A stretch of 64,000 nucleotides of DNA from Natrinema gelatinilyticum (GCF_024266705.1 NZ_CP100756.1:2232001-2296000); one strand, 5' to 3'. Positions 8,837 to 18,014 are shown, counted from the first letter of the stretch. A program made the numbers and translations. The notes: a model not told the origin generated them from the sequence alone.

Positions 8837-10270
8837 ATGTCTGGCCAACAACCGGGCGATAAACACAGTTCTGACCGATGTTCGCTACGCGATCGATTCA
8901 TCGAACGACGACGCTTCCTGATGGCAACGGGGTCCATGGCCGGAGTCGGCGTTCTCGCCGGCTGTGGAGCGAATTCCGACGGCAACGGAAATGGCGACGG
9001 AAGCGGAAACGGCGATGGCAACGGGAACGGCGATTCGCAACCCCCGCTCGCAGAACGGTATCCAGGGCTGCGAATTCTCTCGCCGGAACCCGAAAACGGG
9101 GAGGCCGCTGCCAGAGCGACGTACGCGGATTACATCACCCCGCGTGAAGAACACTACATTAGAAACCACTACCCGACTCCCGACATCGAAGAGTCCGAGT
9201 GGACCGTTTCGTTGACAGGCCTCGTCGACAGCGAAATCGATCTCTCGATGGAGGAGATAAAACACTCGTTCGGCACGGAGTCGGTTACCCACACGATGCA
9301 GTGTGCCGGCAACGGGCGGTCGTACTTCGACCCGCAGGTCGGCGGAAATCAGTGGAGTTTCGGTGCAGTCGGGAACACCGTCTGGACAGGAACCCCGGTC
9401 TCCGAAATCCTCGATGAGTACGGGGCAGAGACGAGTGACGGGTCCTTCCTCACCGTGATGGGTGGCGAACATCCGGAGGGTGAAGACGTTTTCTGTCGGT
9501 CGATTCCGATGGAGAAAGTGATGGACGACACCCTGTTGGCGTACAATATGAATGGCTCGCCGGTCTCCCCCGATCACGGATTCCCGGTGCGATTGCTCGT
9601 GCCCGGCTGGTTCGGCTGCAACAACGTCAAGTGGCTCAACCGGATGCACGTTATGGAGACGATGGTCATCGGCAACGAGTGGGAAGAAGAAGGTGCGCCA
9701 GAAGACGGACAGCGGACGTATACCCACTGGCAACAGTACTCATATCGTATCATCCCCGAAGAAGATTCGGGTGCAGAACACTACGAGGATATTCCTGTCT
9801 ACGACACACGCGAACAGATGGAACAGACCGACGCGATCAACAACGCCTACATGTACGATCAAGTAGAGAAATCATTGATCGGGTATCCAGGGGATGGACA
9901 GACGGTATCCCCGTCACCTGCTGGAACGGTTGAAGTCATCGGCGTCGCGTGGGCCGGAGACGACGCTGTCCAGACAGTCGAAGTTTCCACGGACGGTGGC
10001 GACTCGTGGGGCGAAGCCGAATTCTTCGGTCCGGTCGACGGCGCCTCTGGCTGGCGGCAGTTCCGCTACGTCTGGGAGAATCCGTCTTCGGGTGATCACA
10101 CGCTCGTCTCGCGAGCCACCGACGAACGCGGGTACACCCAGCCTGCGACGATTTCCGCCCCCGACGAACAACTCCGCTCTATCGCGGACGATACGTATCC
10201 GTGGAATCAGAAGGGGTACGGAAACAATGCATACATGCCCCATGCTGTTTCCTGCACCATCGAGGAGTGA
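8837..10270 (+). CDS. Sulfite-oxidase-family molybdopterin oxidoreductase, Tat lipoprotein
   Basis: A 477-residue protein with RRRFLMATG Tat motif and lipobox Cys43, followed by a low-complexity Gly/Asn/Asp linker. The oxidoreductase molybdopterin domain runs from about residue 95 to 290, with the Mo-ligating Cys156 in TMQCAGNGRS and the GFPVRLLVPGWFGCNNVKWL signature. A Mo-co dimerisation domain follows (VEVIGVAWAGDDAVQTVEVS to the end). It lacks a fused heme domain, so electrons must leave through a partner, most likely the blue copper protein upstream. Sulfite is the family substrate, but other S- or N-oxides cannot be excluded. The FKBP gene begins two bases after its stop. Confidence 0.92.
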   Translation: MSGQQPGDKHSSDRCSLRDRFIERRRFLMATGSMAGVGVLAGCGANSDGNGNGDGSGNGDGNGNGDSQPPLAERYPGLRILSPEPENGEAAARATYADYITPREEHYIRNHYPTPDIEESEWTVSLTGLVDSEIDLSMEEIKHSFGTESVTHTMQCAGNGRSYFDPQVGGNQWSFGAVGNTVWTGTPVSEILDEYGAETSDGSFLTVMGGEHPEGEDVFCRSIPMEKVMDDTLLAYNMNGSPVSPDHGFPVRLLVPGWFGCNNVKWLNRMHVMETMVIGNEWEEEGAPEDGQRTYTHWQQYSYRIIPEEDSGAEHYEDIPVYDTREQMEQTDAINNAYMYDQVEKSLIGYPGDGQTVSPSPAGTVEVIGVAWAGDDAVQTVEVSTDGGDSWGEAEFFGPVDGASGWRQFRYVWENPSSGDHTLVSRATDERGYTQPATISAPDEQLRSIADDTYPWNQKGYGNNAYMPHAVSCTIEE

Positions 10271-10272
10271 CC

Positions 10273-10794
10273 ATGATCAGACCAGGCCAGATTGCAATCG
10301 TCCACCTGACCGGTCGTCTGATTGATGGCCCAGAGTCGGGACACGTGTTCGAGACGACCGACGTCGACATTGCGCTCGAGGAAGGCATCTATCACGATCA
10401 CCGTGATTTCAAACCACTCGAGTTCCGCGTCGGGGAGGGCCACGTCCTCCCAGGAATCGACGACGCAATCCTGGGTATGACCGAAGGCGAAACGAAAACG
10501 TTCGTCCTCGAACCCGAAGCGGCCTACGGAACGGTAGATAAAAACGCGATCGTAACGGTCCCTCGAGACGAACTCGAGGATCGTAGCGATACGGTCGCCG
10601 AAGTCGACGAATTCGTCGAGAGCAAATCAGGTGACGTCGGCTGGATATCCGACGTCTCCGGCGACGAGGTGACTATCGATTTCAATCACGAACTCGCCGG
10701 TGAACGCGTGGAATTCGAAATCGACGTTCTGGAAACGCACGGGACTGATAGCGATCACGAAGGCGATCCCGTGGACGGCGTCGAAACCACCTGA
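10273..10794 (+). CDS. FKBP-type peptidyl-prolyl isomerase (SlyD-like)
   Basis: A 173-residue FKBP. It has the N-terminal FKBP strands (IRPGQIAIVHLTGRLIDG), the insert-in-flap region (residues 70-125) and the conserved VGEGHVLPGIDDAILGMTEGE loop, with the final FNHELAGERVEFEIDVLE strand typical of archaeal SlyD-like proteins. The ATG at 10273 is two bases after the molybdoenzyme stop, so it is translated from the same mRNA. It has no signal peptide, so it acts in the cytoplasm, probably in folding or cofactor loading of the molybdoenzyme before Tat export; that role is inferred from position. The acidic C-terminal tail has few metal-binding residues. Confidence 0.92.
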   Translation: MIRPGQIAIVHLTGRLIDGPESGHVFETTDVDIALEEGIYHDHRDFKPLEFRVGEGHVLPGIDDAILGMTEGETKTFVLEPEAAYGTVDKNAIVTVPRDELEDRSDTVAEVDEFVESKSGDVGWISDVSGDEVTIDFNHELAGERVEFEIDVLETHGTDSDHEGDPVDGVETT

Positions 10795-10869
10795 ACGTCG
10801 CCGTCTTCGACACCGTAGGCTTCGGAGAGCAGCGGCTCGGACTGACGACGGTCGAGGGGGTTATTCGGC

Positions 10870-11158
10870 TCAATCAATTTCTTCCCGCCGTTCGTAGCCT
10901 TCTACGGTGTATATCTCGACGTCTCGCTCGGCAGGCTCGATTTACACCTCGCAACTGCTCACAACGCGCCCGAAAACTGGCCGCTGTCGCCGTGCAAAAA
11001 CCGCTCGCACCTCTCCGCTCTCGAGGATCGTTGGATCGGTCGTCCGTATTTGGCGGCCGCGGACCGGTCGGTGGGTAGTACCCGGCGTCCCGGCCGCGCG
11101 TACAGCCCAGTTCGGTACCGGTGAGCTCGGTTTCGCGGACCAGCTCGATTCGGGCCAC
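10870..11158 (-). pseudogene. Decayed small gene downstream of cbtA
   Basis: A small coding region right behind cbtA that needs two repairs. A GTG at 11158, two bases after the cbtA stop, starts MARIELVRETELTGTELGCT and runs in GC-rich codons to about 11050. There coding character moves to the next frame (TILESGEVRAVFARRQ...), implying one extra base. In that second frame a TAA interrupts the sequence after VVSSCEV, and coding-like sequence (IEPAERDVEIYTVEGYERR) resumes to a TGA at 10870-10872. The whole would be about 95 residues. I do not recognise the family; co-linearity suggests it belonged to the cbt operon. Confidence 0.45.
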
Positions 11159-11159
11159 G

Positions 11160-11975
11160 TCAGTCCCCCACGACGGCCGAATCGGGATTCGAGGTCGCGA
11201 ACTCGGCGCTCGAGTCGTCCGCCGATCGGAATTGCGCGTGTGTCGTCGCGAGCACCAGCCACACCAGTACCTGTCCGAACACGAACAGCCCGGTCAGACC
11301 GGCCCGCAGGTCCGGTGACAGCGCGCCCTCCACGGCGTTCGTCGGCGCCAGGACGGTCGGAATCGCGAGCAGCGCGAACGGGACCGCTGCGCCGACGGCG
11401 GCGATTGTACCGCCGTTCGATTCGCGCAATCGATTGTAGACGCCGCCAGCGAGCAGACAGGTGAGACCGCCGGCCACGATCATCCCGCCGTACAGCAGGA
11501 GACGGGTCTCTGTCGGTAACGACTGCTGGGCACCCGGTGATACCGGCGGAAGCACAAGCCACGGTGCACCTGAGGTGGTGACGAAACCGGCGATCCCCAG
11601 CACGTAGCTCTTGGTCGCTCCGGTACCCGGTATCGCCGGCTCGAGGAAATAGAACCCGATGCCGAACACGATTCCGCCGAGCAGGACGGCCCACAGGCCA
11701 CCGGAGACGACGCTCACCGTCTTGTTTACTCCCATCGAAACGGCGGTATTCTGGTGGTTCGCTTCCCCGCTGCCGTCGTGAGTATCGTGCCCGTGACCGT
11801 GTTCAGCGTTCTGTTCGGAGCTGTGGCTGGTGTCGAGTCCGTCTTCTGTGGCGGCGTGATTCAGCTCGTCGGCGTAGGCGACGAGCGGGTTGGCGACGAT
11901 CGCCATGAACAGGCCGAACACGAGACCGGCGACGAGCCCCGCTTTCACTCCTCGCGTGAGGTACTCGGCGAGCAT
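11160..11975 (-). CDS. cbtA: CbtA cobalt transporter subunit
   Basis: A 271-residue membrane protein of the CbtA family, predicted to import cobalt for cobalamin synthesis together with CbtB. The N-terminus (LTRGVKAGLVAGLVFGLFMA) is the first membrane segment, followed by a His/Asp/Glu-rich loop (HGHGHDTHDGSGEANHQN) that should bind metal, and then four to five more segments. The conserved GAPWLVLPPVSPGAQQSLP loop is present. It follows cbtB with only two bases between the genes. No riboswitch or B12 box could be recognised upstream of the pair. Confidence 0.93.
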   Translation of the reverse strand: MLAEYLTRGVKAGLVAGLVFGLFMAIVANPLVAYADELNHAATEDGLDTSHSSEQNAEHGHGHDTHDGSGEANHQNTAVSMGVNKTVSVVSGGLWAVLLGGIVFGIGFYFLEPAIPGTGATKSYVLGIAGFVTTSGAPWLVLPPVSPGAQQSLPTETRLLLYGGMIVAGGLTCLLAGGVYNRLRESNGGTIAAVGAAVPFALLAIPTVLAPTNAVEGALSPDLRAGLTGLFVFGQVLVWLVLATTHAQFRSADDSSAEFATSNPDSAVVGD

Positions 11976-11977
11976 GT

Positions 11978-12166
11978 TCAGTGACAGGTGATGCCAGCAG
12001 CGTGTCGGAAATTGTGCAGCGAGTCGTGGACCAGTGGTTCCTGTACGAACAGGAGCGTAAAGCCCAGTGCGGCGACCAGAAGGAAGCCGGCGGCCAATTG
12101 CGCCGGAGTGAGATGCGTCTGTGCGTATTCGATTCGCCCGTGAACGGTATCGGATGCCGTGGCCAT
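11978..12166 (-). CDS. cbtB: CbtB cobalt transporter subunit
   Basis: A 62-residue single-pass membrane protein with the family layout: one hydrophobic segment (AAGFLLVAALGFTLLFVQEP) followed by a C-terminal histidine motif (LVHDSLHNFRHAAGITCH) that gives it the CbtB name. The ATG at 12166 follows a TTG that would add two residues. It is the first gene of the cbtBA pair; a TATA-like AT-rich stretch lies just upstream (12167-12210). Confidence 0.92.
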   Translation of the reverse strand: MATASDTVHGRIEYAQTHLTPAQLAAGFLLVAALGFTLLFVQEPLVHDSLHNFRHAAGITCH

Positions 12167-12410
12167 ACTCAATCTGAATTGTACAAGATCAATATTGGTT
12201 GTAAAAGTTTCGAAGAACAGTCGCCAGACCGACCGGTGACTACGCGGTCCCGCGAGATTCCGAGACGACGGCAGGGTATTGCACTTCGATCCTCGGGACG
12301 ATGGGGTCGGCGATCATTCCGGACCACGGTGGACAGTAATCAGCAATCGGGCCGATCGATCGACGCGAACAGTCCCAATCGCTAAACGGTCGGATTCCGA
12401 GTTCGGCCGT

Positions 12411-12611
12411 ATGGACGAACCGAACGGAGACGTCTCGAGTCGACGGAAGTGGCTCAAACTCGGGCTGGTCATCGCGTTCCTTCACTACGTCTCTCTTCTC
12501 CTCGTGATACTCCTCCTGCAGTTCAACGTGGCCCTCGCAGTGATCGTCGCCGTCAGTATAAGCATTGTCGGCGGCATCGCGCTCGTCGTGTTCGTCTTGT
12601 ACATCTACTGA
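12411..12611 (+). CDS. Small two-segment membrane protein
   Basis: A 66-residue protein: a short charged N-terminus (MDEPNGDVSSRRKW), then two hydrophobic stretches (LGLVIAFLHYVSLLLVILLL and ALAVIVAVSISIVGGIALVV) separated by a short turn, ending in FVLYIY. No family recognised. The ATG at 12411 is chosen from the clean charge-to-membrane transition; the frame is open further upstream. Its upstream neighbour is divergent (cbtBA). Confidence 0.65.
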   Translation: MDEPNGDVSSRRKWLKLGLVIAFLHYVSLLLVILLLQFNVALAVIVAVSISIVGGIALVVFVLYIY

Positions 12612-12854
12612 TGGACTGGTGTTCTATTGCGTGTCTTACGTCGCGAGACGGGCTTGCTCTCCAGCCTCGCGACCCACCACCTGCCGATAGCGAATCGCAT
12701 CGAGTCGGCGGCCCGACGCTCGAGGGTGTGTGCTGGCCCGTTCGAGTAGCATCGACGATTCCCCACGTGACGGTATGCGCCGTCGATCCGGACCCGAGTC
12801 GATGGCGATCGGCCGGAGAGTAATCCTTACGTTCGAACCCGCCCTACGACGGCC

Positions 12855-13376
12855 GTGGACAGAATTCTTCTCAGCACGCTCGCCCATCGGTCGCCCGAGG
12901 AGGTCTTTCCCTACGTGCGATCCTTTGCCGACTATACGCGATATACGGATCACCTGACGGACGTTCGGGTTCGTGGAAACGGCACAGTTGGCTCCGTGTA
13001 CGACCTCGAACTTTCCTGGTGGAAACTCAGCTACACCGCTCGCTCGAAGGTGATCGACGTGTCCGCGCCGGAGTCGCTCGAATGGCGACTCGTCAGGGAC
13101 ATCGACGCCCACGGGGAGTGGCGAGTCGAACCGGAACCGGAGTCGGCACCGCCGACCGAAGAAACGGCCAGTCGGATCTACTTCGAGGCCCGTTACGATC
13201 CGCACTCGGCGAATAAAAACGCGATTTCGCTGCCGCGGTTCGTCTCCCTGGACTGGGTCGTCAAAAAAGTCGAGCCGAAACTCCTCACCGAGGCCGAGCA
13301 GGTCGTACAACGGCTGGTCGCAGACATCGAGGGCCGTCCGCGCGAAGTCGAGTTGACGGTTCACGAAATGCCGTAG
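12855..13376 (+). CDS. SRPBCC (START/polyketide cyclase-like) family protein
   Basis: A 173-residue soluble protein starting at GTG (12855). The pattern LLSTLAHRSPEEVFPYVRSFADYTRYTDH is the opening of a SRPBCC ligand-binding fold of the Coq10/polyketide-cyclase type, with the expected helix-grip ending VEPKLLTEAEQVVQRLVADIE. Such proteins bind hydrophobic ligands such as quinones or lipids; nothing fixes the ligand here. It stands alone, transcribed in the same direction as trkA about 260 bases downstream. Confidence 0.8.
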   Translation: MDRILLSTLAHRSPEEVFPYVRSFADYTRYTDHLTDVRVRGNGTVGSVYDLELSWWKLSYTARSKVIDVSAPESLEWRLVRDIDAHGEWRVEPEPESAPPTEETASRIYFEARYDPHSANKNAISLPRFVSLDWVVKKVEPKLLTEAEQVVQRLVADIEGRPREVELTVHEMP

Positions 13377-13634
13377 CCGATGACGGCTGACGAAACGCCC
13401 TCGACAGGAGCACGGTTCTCCGCTCGAGTGCCCTCCCTCGTCACCATTTCACGACAATCGCGTCGATAACACTCCCGAACCACAGTCGTGATCGGTGAGC
13501 GGACGAACGAGAACTCCTGCGGTGCCTGCGGGGTGCGACTCATGGCTAACCGACTTACCGCTCGGAGTACTCCACGCTAGTATGGGTCGAATCTTCGCCG
13601 ACTCGAGTTCGCGACATTCGCGGGTGAGACGCCG

Positions 13635-14972
13635 GTGCGCGTGATCGTCGTCGGCGCTGGACAGGTCGGCTCGAATATCGCCGAGAGCCTGGACGACGAA
13701 CACGACGTCGTCGTGATCGACACCAACCCCGAGAAGGTGGAGTCGATCACCTACTCTCACGACGTACTGGCAATCGAAGGCGACGGGACGTCGATCGAGA
13801 CGCTCGAGCAGGCCGGAATCGAGAACGCCGGCCTGGTCATCGCGAGTACCGACGTCGACGAGACGAACGTCGTCATCTGCGGCGCGGCCAAAGCCGTCGG
13901 CACGCCGTTTACGATCGCTCGGGTAAAGAAGACGAACCTCCTGCGGACCTGGGAACACTCGTCGGGGGCGTTCGGCGTCGATTTCATGGTCTGTACGAAT
14001 CTCCAGACCGCAGAGACGATCGTCCGTATCGCGGGCTTGCCCGGCGCCCACGACGTCGATACATTCGCCAGGGGACTCGTCAGTATGGCCGAGTTCGAGG
14101 TCGCGACGGGGAGCCCGATCGCCGGCGAAACGGTCTCGGAGGCCGACCGCTACGCGTCGCTGACGTTCGCCGCCCTCTTGCGCGGTGACGACGTCATCGT
14201 CCCGACGGGCGATACGGTTATCGATGAAGGTGACGCCGTCGTCGTGATCGGATCCGAGGAGAGCGTCCGCGCGTTCGCGGACTCTCTAACGCCGGAACCG
14301 TCTCTCGAGGACGTCAACGAGATCGTCATCGTCGGCGGTGGTGAGATCGGTTACCAGACGGCCCGTCTCTTCGAAGAAGAGCGGCTCAAACTACGTCTCG
14401 TCGAACGCGATCCCGAACGAGCGCGCAAGTTAGCCGAGATGCTGCCGGAGACGCTGGTCTTGCAGAGCGATGCCACGGACATCGACTTTCTCGTTCGAGA
14501 GCACGTGGACGAGTCAGATCTCGTCGTCGCCACCCTCGAGAGCGACGAGAAGAACCTGCTCGTTTCGTTGCTCGCCAAGCAGATCGGCGCCGAGCGCACT
14601 ATCGGTGTCGTCGAGGCCGGCGAGTACGTCGATCTCTTCGAGACGGTCGGGATCGACGTCGGGGTCAATCCGCGGCTCGTGACCGCCGAGGAGATCACTC
14701 GCTTCACTCGCGAGCAACAGACCGAAAACGTCGCCATGCTCGAGTCCGACCGCGCGGAGGTCCTCGAGATCGAGGTCGACCGCGACAGTCTATTGTTCGA
14801 GCGTCGGATCGACGACGTGATGGCCCAACTCCCGAGCGGAATCGTCATCGGGGCGATCACCCGAGACGAAGAACTGATCACGCCGCGGGGCGAGACTGTC
14901 GTCGAACTCGGGGATCACGTCGTCCTGTTCGTCGATACCAACGTGCTCAACGAGGTTACCGCGTCGCTGTGA
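13635..14972 (+). CDS. trkA: Trk potassium uptake system NAD-binding subunit TrkA
   Basis: A 445-residue cytoplasmic regulatory subunit, normal for the two-domain form. Two RCK_N Rossmann domains begin at MRVIVVGAGQVGSNIAESL and at NEIVIVGGGEIGYQTARLF (about residue 230), and each is followed by an RCK_C domain (GETVSEADRYASLTF; FERRIDDVMAQLPSGIV). It gates potassium uptake through TrkH, which is not in the window. I use the GTG at 13635. The high-potassium lifestyle of haloarchaea makes such genes common. Confidence 0.93.
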   Translation: MRVIVVGAGQVGSNIAESLDDEHDVVVIDTNPEKVESITYSHDVLAIEGDGTSIETLEQAGIENAGLVIASTDVDETNVVICGAAKAVGTPFTIARVKKTNLLRTWEHSSGAFGVDFMVCTNLQTAETIVRIAGLPGAHDVDTFARGLVSMAEFEVATGSPIAGETVSEADRYASLTFAALLRGDDVIVPTGDTVIDEGDAVVVIGSEESVRAFADSLTPEPSLEDVNEIVIVGGGEIGYQTARLFEEERLKLRLVERDPERARKLAEMLPETLVLQSDATDIDFLVREHVDESDLVVATLESDEKNLLVSLLAKQIGAERTIGVVEAGEYVDLFETVGIDVGVNPRLVTAEEITRFTREQQTENVAMLESDRAEVLEIEVDRDSLLFERRIDDVMAQLPSGIVIGAITRDEELITPRGETVVELGDHVVLFVDTNVLNEVTASL

Positions 14973-15099
14973 ACCGCCTCGGCCTGTTAGCTTACAGCCG
15001 CCCGTCGATTGCGCTACTGCAGCCCCCCATCTCTCGTGATCGCTACTCCACGCCCGTTTCCTCGTGATCGCCACCAGGCTATCTACTCTGCTAGTCTCA

Positions 15100-16149
15100 C
15101 TACCCGGCTAGCGGACCGACGACACGCCGGCCGACCTCGAGGCCGTTGCGGAGCGCCGCGTGGACGCGTGCCTGACCGGCAACCCAGTCGCCGAGACAGT
15201 ACAGCCCCTCACGTTCGGCGCGCCGGACGGGGTCGCCGTCGACGCCGTCGTCGGGTAACGCGTACCGCCAGCCCTGGTGATCGGTCCAGTCGGGGTCGCG
15301 TAGTCGCCGGTCGTCCAGCAGATCGGCGGTCAGTTTCGCGAGGCGCTTCTCGTTCGCCGTCGCCGGTTCGTCGTAGTGGTCGGCCGACCACTCGGGGTTG
15401 GCCTGGACGACTAGCAGCGACTCGCCGTCTGGGACGTGTCCGGGCTTACATTCTTCACGGCTGACCCAACCAACCTCGTGGTCCCTGTCCGTGTTGACGA
15501 GGGCGTAGTACGGCCGCTCGAGCGCGAACGGGTAGTGGAAGATTCCGCTCCAGATCGTGCGGTAGGGGACCCGCTCCGCGGCAGCCGCGAGCGAGTCGCG
15601 AGTTTCTGACTTCCAGTCGGCCGACCGGAGCAATTCGGCGGTCTGCGGTGCCGGCGGGTTCAGAAGGAGACGGTCAAACGGACCCCACGACCGTCCATCG
15701 TCGTCCTCGAGTCGCCAGCGTTCGGTTTCCGGCTCCCTGAGCAGGCCCGTAACCCGCGTCTCGCGGTGGACGGTCGCGTCGGTGCGAGCGAACAGTCGCT
15801 TCGCGATCTGGGTCAGTCCGCGACGGTACGTCCACTTGTGGTCGTCGCGGCCGTCTCCCTCCGAAATATCGCCGGCGCTGTCGAACGTCCAGACCGGTTC
15901 GGTGACGTCGACCAATCCGTCTGTGTCGAGCGTCTCCGTCAGTAGCGCTGTGACCTGCTCGTCGTCGGATTTGACGTAGTTCGCCCCGTAATCGTAGACG
16001 ACACCGTCGCGACGCCTGGTCGCGGCCCGCCCGGAGAGTCCACGCGATTTCTCGAGAACCGTGAGTTCCGTCTCGGTCGCTGCGATCTCGAGCGCATAGG
16101 TTGCCGCTGCGGCCGCCGCTCCCGCGCCGACGATTCCGATTCGGATCAT
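15100..16149 (-). CDS. Renalase-like FAD-dependent amine oxidase
   Basis: A 349-residue flavoprotein. The dinucleotide-binding motif is at the start (RIGIVGAGAAAAAATYALE), the GLSGRAATRR motif of amine oxidase/renalase proteins follows at about residue 40, and YDYGANYVKSDD is the region after it. The C-terminal LYCLGDWVAGQARVHAALRNG is the second FAD-contact segment. It lacks a signal peptide and so is cytoplasmic. Physiological substrate unknown; bacterial and archaeal renalase-like proteins oxidise dihydronicotinamide isomers (family knowledge). Confidence 0.85.
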   Translation of the reverse strand: MIRIGIVGAGAAAAAATYALEIAATETELTVLEKSRGLSGRAATRRRDGVVYDYGANYVKSDDEQVTALLTETLDTDGLVDVTEPVWTFDSAGDISEGDGRDDHKWTYRRGLTQIAKRLFARTDATVHRETRVTGLLREPETERWRLEDDDGRSWGPFDRLLLNPPAPQTAELLRSADWKSETRDSLAAAAERVPYRTIWSGIFHYPFALERPYYALVNTDRDHEVGWVSREECKPGHVPDGESLLVVQANPEWSADHYDEPATANEKRLAKLTADLLDDRRLRDPDWTDHQGWRYALPDDGVDGDPVRRAEREGLYCLGDWVAGQARVHAALRNGLEVGRRVVGPLAG

Positions 16150-16248
16150 GGTCGTGGTTCGAACGCGAACGGGAAAGTACCCGTGCCAAACGGTGGACGA
16201 CCGTCTATCCGTGGGCCAGTGTAACGTTTTCGAGACCCGCAGACGCCC

Positions 16249-16845
16249 TCACGTCGCCTCGAGGTGATCGTGGACCAGCCTGTTCGCCTGCAACGGATTC
16301 GTACCGTCGCCAACGGCGACGAGTTCGCACGACGATGCGCCCTCGTGGCGACAGCGGTGCTCGAAGACCTCGAGCGGTTCGTCGTAGTAGTCGCCGATTC
16401 CTTCGAGCAGTCCCAACGCGACCGCACAGAGGCCCCGTCGCGATCCGTACGTGACGAGGACGATGTCCGTGTCGACCCGCGTCGCCGAAATCTCCGGCGG
16501 CTCGTACTTGAGGGAGTCGCTGTTTCGGAGTACGTGGTGGATCGCACCTTCGACGTTTTCGATGAGGTCCAGCCCGGTCCACGCGTCGTCGATGAAGATG
16601 CCGTACATATCCACGAGCGTTGGGACGACGTAGCGACCGAACGTTCGGAGGAGTTCCGACTGTTCGATGCCGGTGTGATCGACGGCGACTTCGACGAGCG
16701 CGACCAGTTCTTCGTCTGGGTACGCGGAAACTGGGACGTACCGTCTCCCTCCGACTCCGGCGGCTTCCTGGAGTTGTCGCCAGGTCGCTCGGTCGTACGT
16801 CTCGACGACGAAATCTTTCAATCCCTTGAATAGTATACCGTGCAT
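16249..16845 (-). CDS. Stand-alone heme NO-binding (H-NOX/HNOB) domain protein
   Basis: A 198-residue protein that is one H-NOX domain. The N-terminus (MHGILFKGLKDFVVETYD) is the family start. The proximal heme ligand should be His104 in GAIHHVLR, and the propionate-binding YxSxR motif is intact as Tyr133-Gly-Ser135-Arg-Arg137, with the correct spacing of 29 residues to the His. The C-terminal HRCRHEGASSCELVAV segment has three Cys/His candidates. There is no fused kinase or cyclase and no histidine kinase next to it, so its partner is unknown. Its own promoter must lie in the AT-rich DNA at about 16980-17010. Confidence 0.88.
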   Translation of the reverse strand: MHGILFKGLKDFVVETYDRATWRQLQEAAGVGGRRYVPVSAYPDEELVALVEVAVDHTGIEQSELLRTFGRYVVPTLVDMYGIFIDDAWTGLDLIENVEGAIHHVLRNSDSLKYEPPEISATRVDTDIVLVTYGSRRGLCAVALGLLEGIGDYYDEPLEVFEHRCRHEGASSCELVAVGDGTNPLQANRLVHDHLEAT

Positions 16846-17198
16846 GTGTGGTCTTCTCGGTCAGAACCCGTTGTATCGCGGTTCGGCGCCGCGAGTCGTC
16901 CCCCCTTCCCGAGAAGCGCCTCTTGTCCCCCTCGCCGACAGGTCTCGTCGTAAATCGAGCATGTTTACGCCCTCCCACTCATCTCATATAATTATTTCCG
17001 TTAGATACCAAATCTTGCCGCAACCTCCCGGCACCGTCGTCAATCGGTGTCCGATCCGCGTCGCACCTCGAGTGGTCTCCCGATCGGGAGGCCCGTTCGC
17101 CTGACCGAACGGGTGACTGCGTTCTCCGTACATCTCGAACACTCACGCGAGCCGATCGATCGAACGGCTTTTGCAACGTCGGAAGGTAGAGTCGGCCG
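16846..17198. other. Intergenic region between hnob and tyrA
   Basis: Gene-free. It holds divergent promoters: an AT-rich block with ATATAATTATTT around 16985 for the minus-strand H-NOX gene, and sequence before 17199 for tyrA. No open frame with coding signs is seen. Confidence 0.5.
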
Positions 17199-18014
17199 AT
17201 GGAAGTACTGATCGTCGGCGCGGGGTCGATGGGAACGTGGTTCGGGGAAGCGGTAGACGCCCGGATCGCATTCGCCGACGTCGACGAGGCCACCGCGACC
17301 GCCGCGGCCGAGGCGGTCGGCGGCGAGGTCGCCGCCCTCAAGGGCGATGAGACGTACGACGTCGTCTGTCTCGCCGTGCCGATGACACACGTCACCGAGT
17401 CGATCCGCCAGCAGGCGGGACGAGCACGGCAGGCGGTCGTCGACGTCTCGGGCGTGATGGAGCCCGCGCTCGTGGCGATGGCAAATCACGCTCCCGACCT
17501 GGAACGTGTGAGTCTGCACCCCCTCTTTGCGCCCGCTCGCGCCCCCGGCTCGATTGCCGTCGTTCGCGACCGATCGGGTCCGGCGACCGACGAGGTCCTC
17601 GCCGCCCTCGAAGGGCGCGGGAACGTCTTACTCGAGACGACGGCGGCGGACCACGATCGGGCCATGGGGACCGTCCAGGCGGCGACCCACGCGGCGGTCC
17701 TCTCGTTCGCACTCGCCGCGGAAACGGTTCCGGACGGATTCGAAACGCCAATATACGAGGACCTTCGGCGACTCGCCCGGCAGGTGACCGCGGGAACGCC
17801 GCGCGTCTACGCCGACATTCAGGACACGTTCGACGGAGCGGGCGCGGTCGCCGACGCCGCCGCTGCGATCGCCGACGCTGACTCGGACGAACTCGAGTCG
17901 CTGTACCGAGAGGCGGCCACTCGATGGCACGACGGGAACGATGGCGAGGCAGACGAGATCAACGGTGAATCAGACGCCGGCAGACGCGGCGGTGGCCGCG
18001 GTGGTGACGGGTGA
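17199..18014 (+). CDS. tyrA: Prephenate dehydrogenase TyrA
   Basis: A 271-residue NAD(P)-dependent enzyme of tyrosine synthesis (prephenate to 4-hydroxyphenylpyruvate). The Rossmann motif LIVGAGSMGTWFGEA is at the start, VCLAVPMTHVTE marks the cofactor edge, and SLHPLFAPAR is the conserved prephenate-binding segment. The last 40 residues are acidic and Gly-rich without a domain. It overlaps the next gene by four bases (GTGA), so the two are translationally coupled, although their functions are not obviously related. Confidence 0.92.
   Translation: MEVLIVGAGSMGTWFGEAVDARIAFADVDEATATAAAEAVGGEVAALKGDETYDVVCLAVPMTHVTESIRQQAGRARQAVVDVSGVMEPALVAMANHAPDLERVSLHPLFAPARAPGSIAVVRDRSGPATDEVLAALEGRGNVLLETTAADHDRAMGTVQAATHAAVLSFALAAETVPDGFETPIYEDLRRLARQVTAGTPRVYADIQDTFDGAGAVADAAAAIADADSDELESLYREAATRWHDGNDGEADEINGESDAGRRGGGRGGDG

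Noticed and set aside
12167..12240. Cobalamin riboswitch ahead of cbtBA
   Set aside because: The region is short, AT-rich and lacks a recognisable B12-box or the structure needed.
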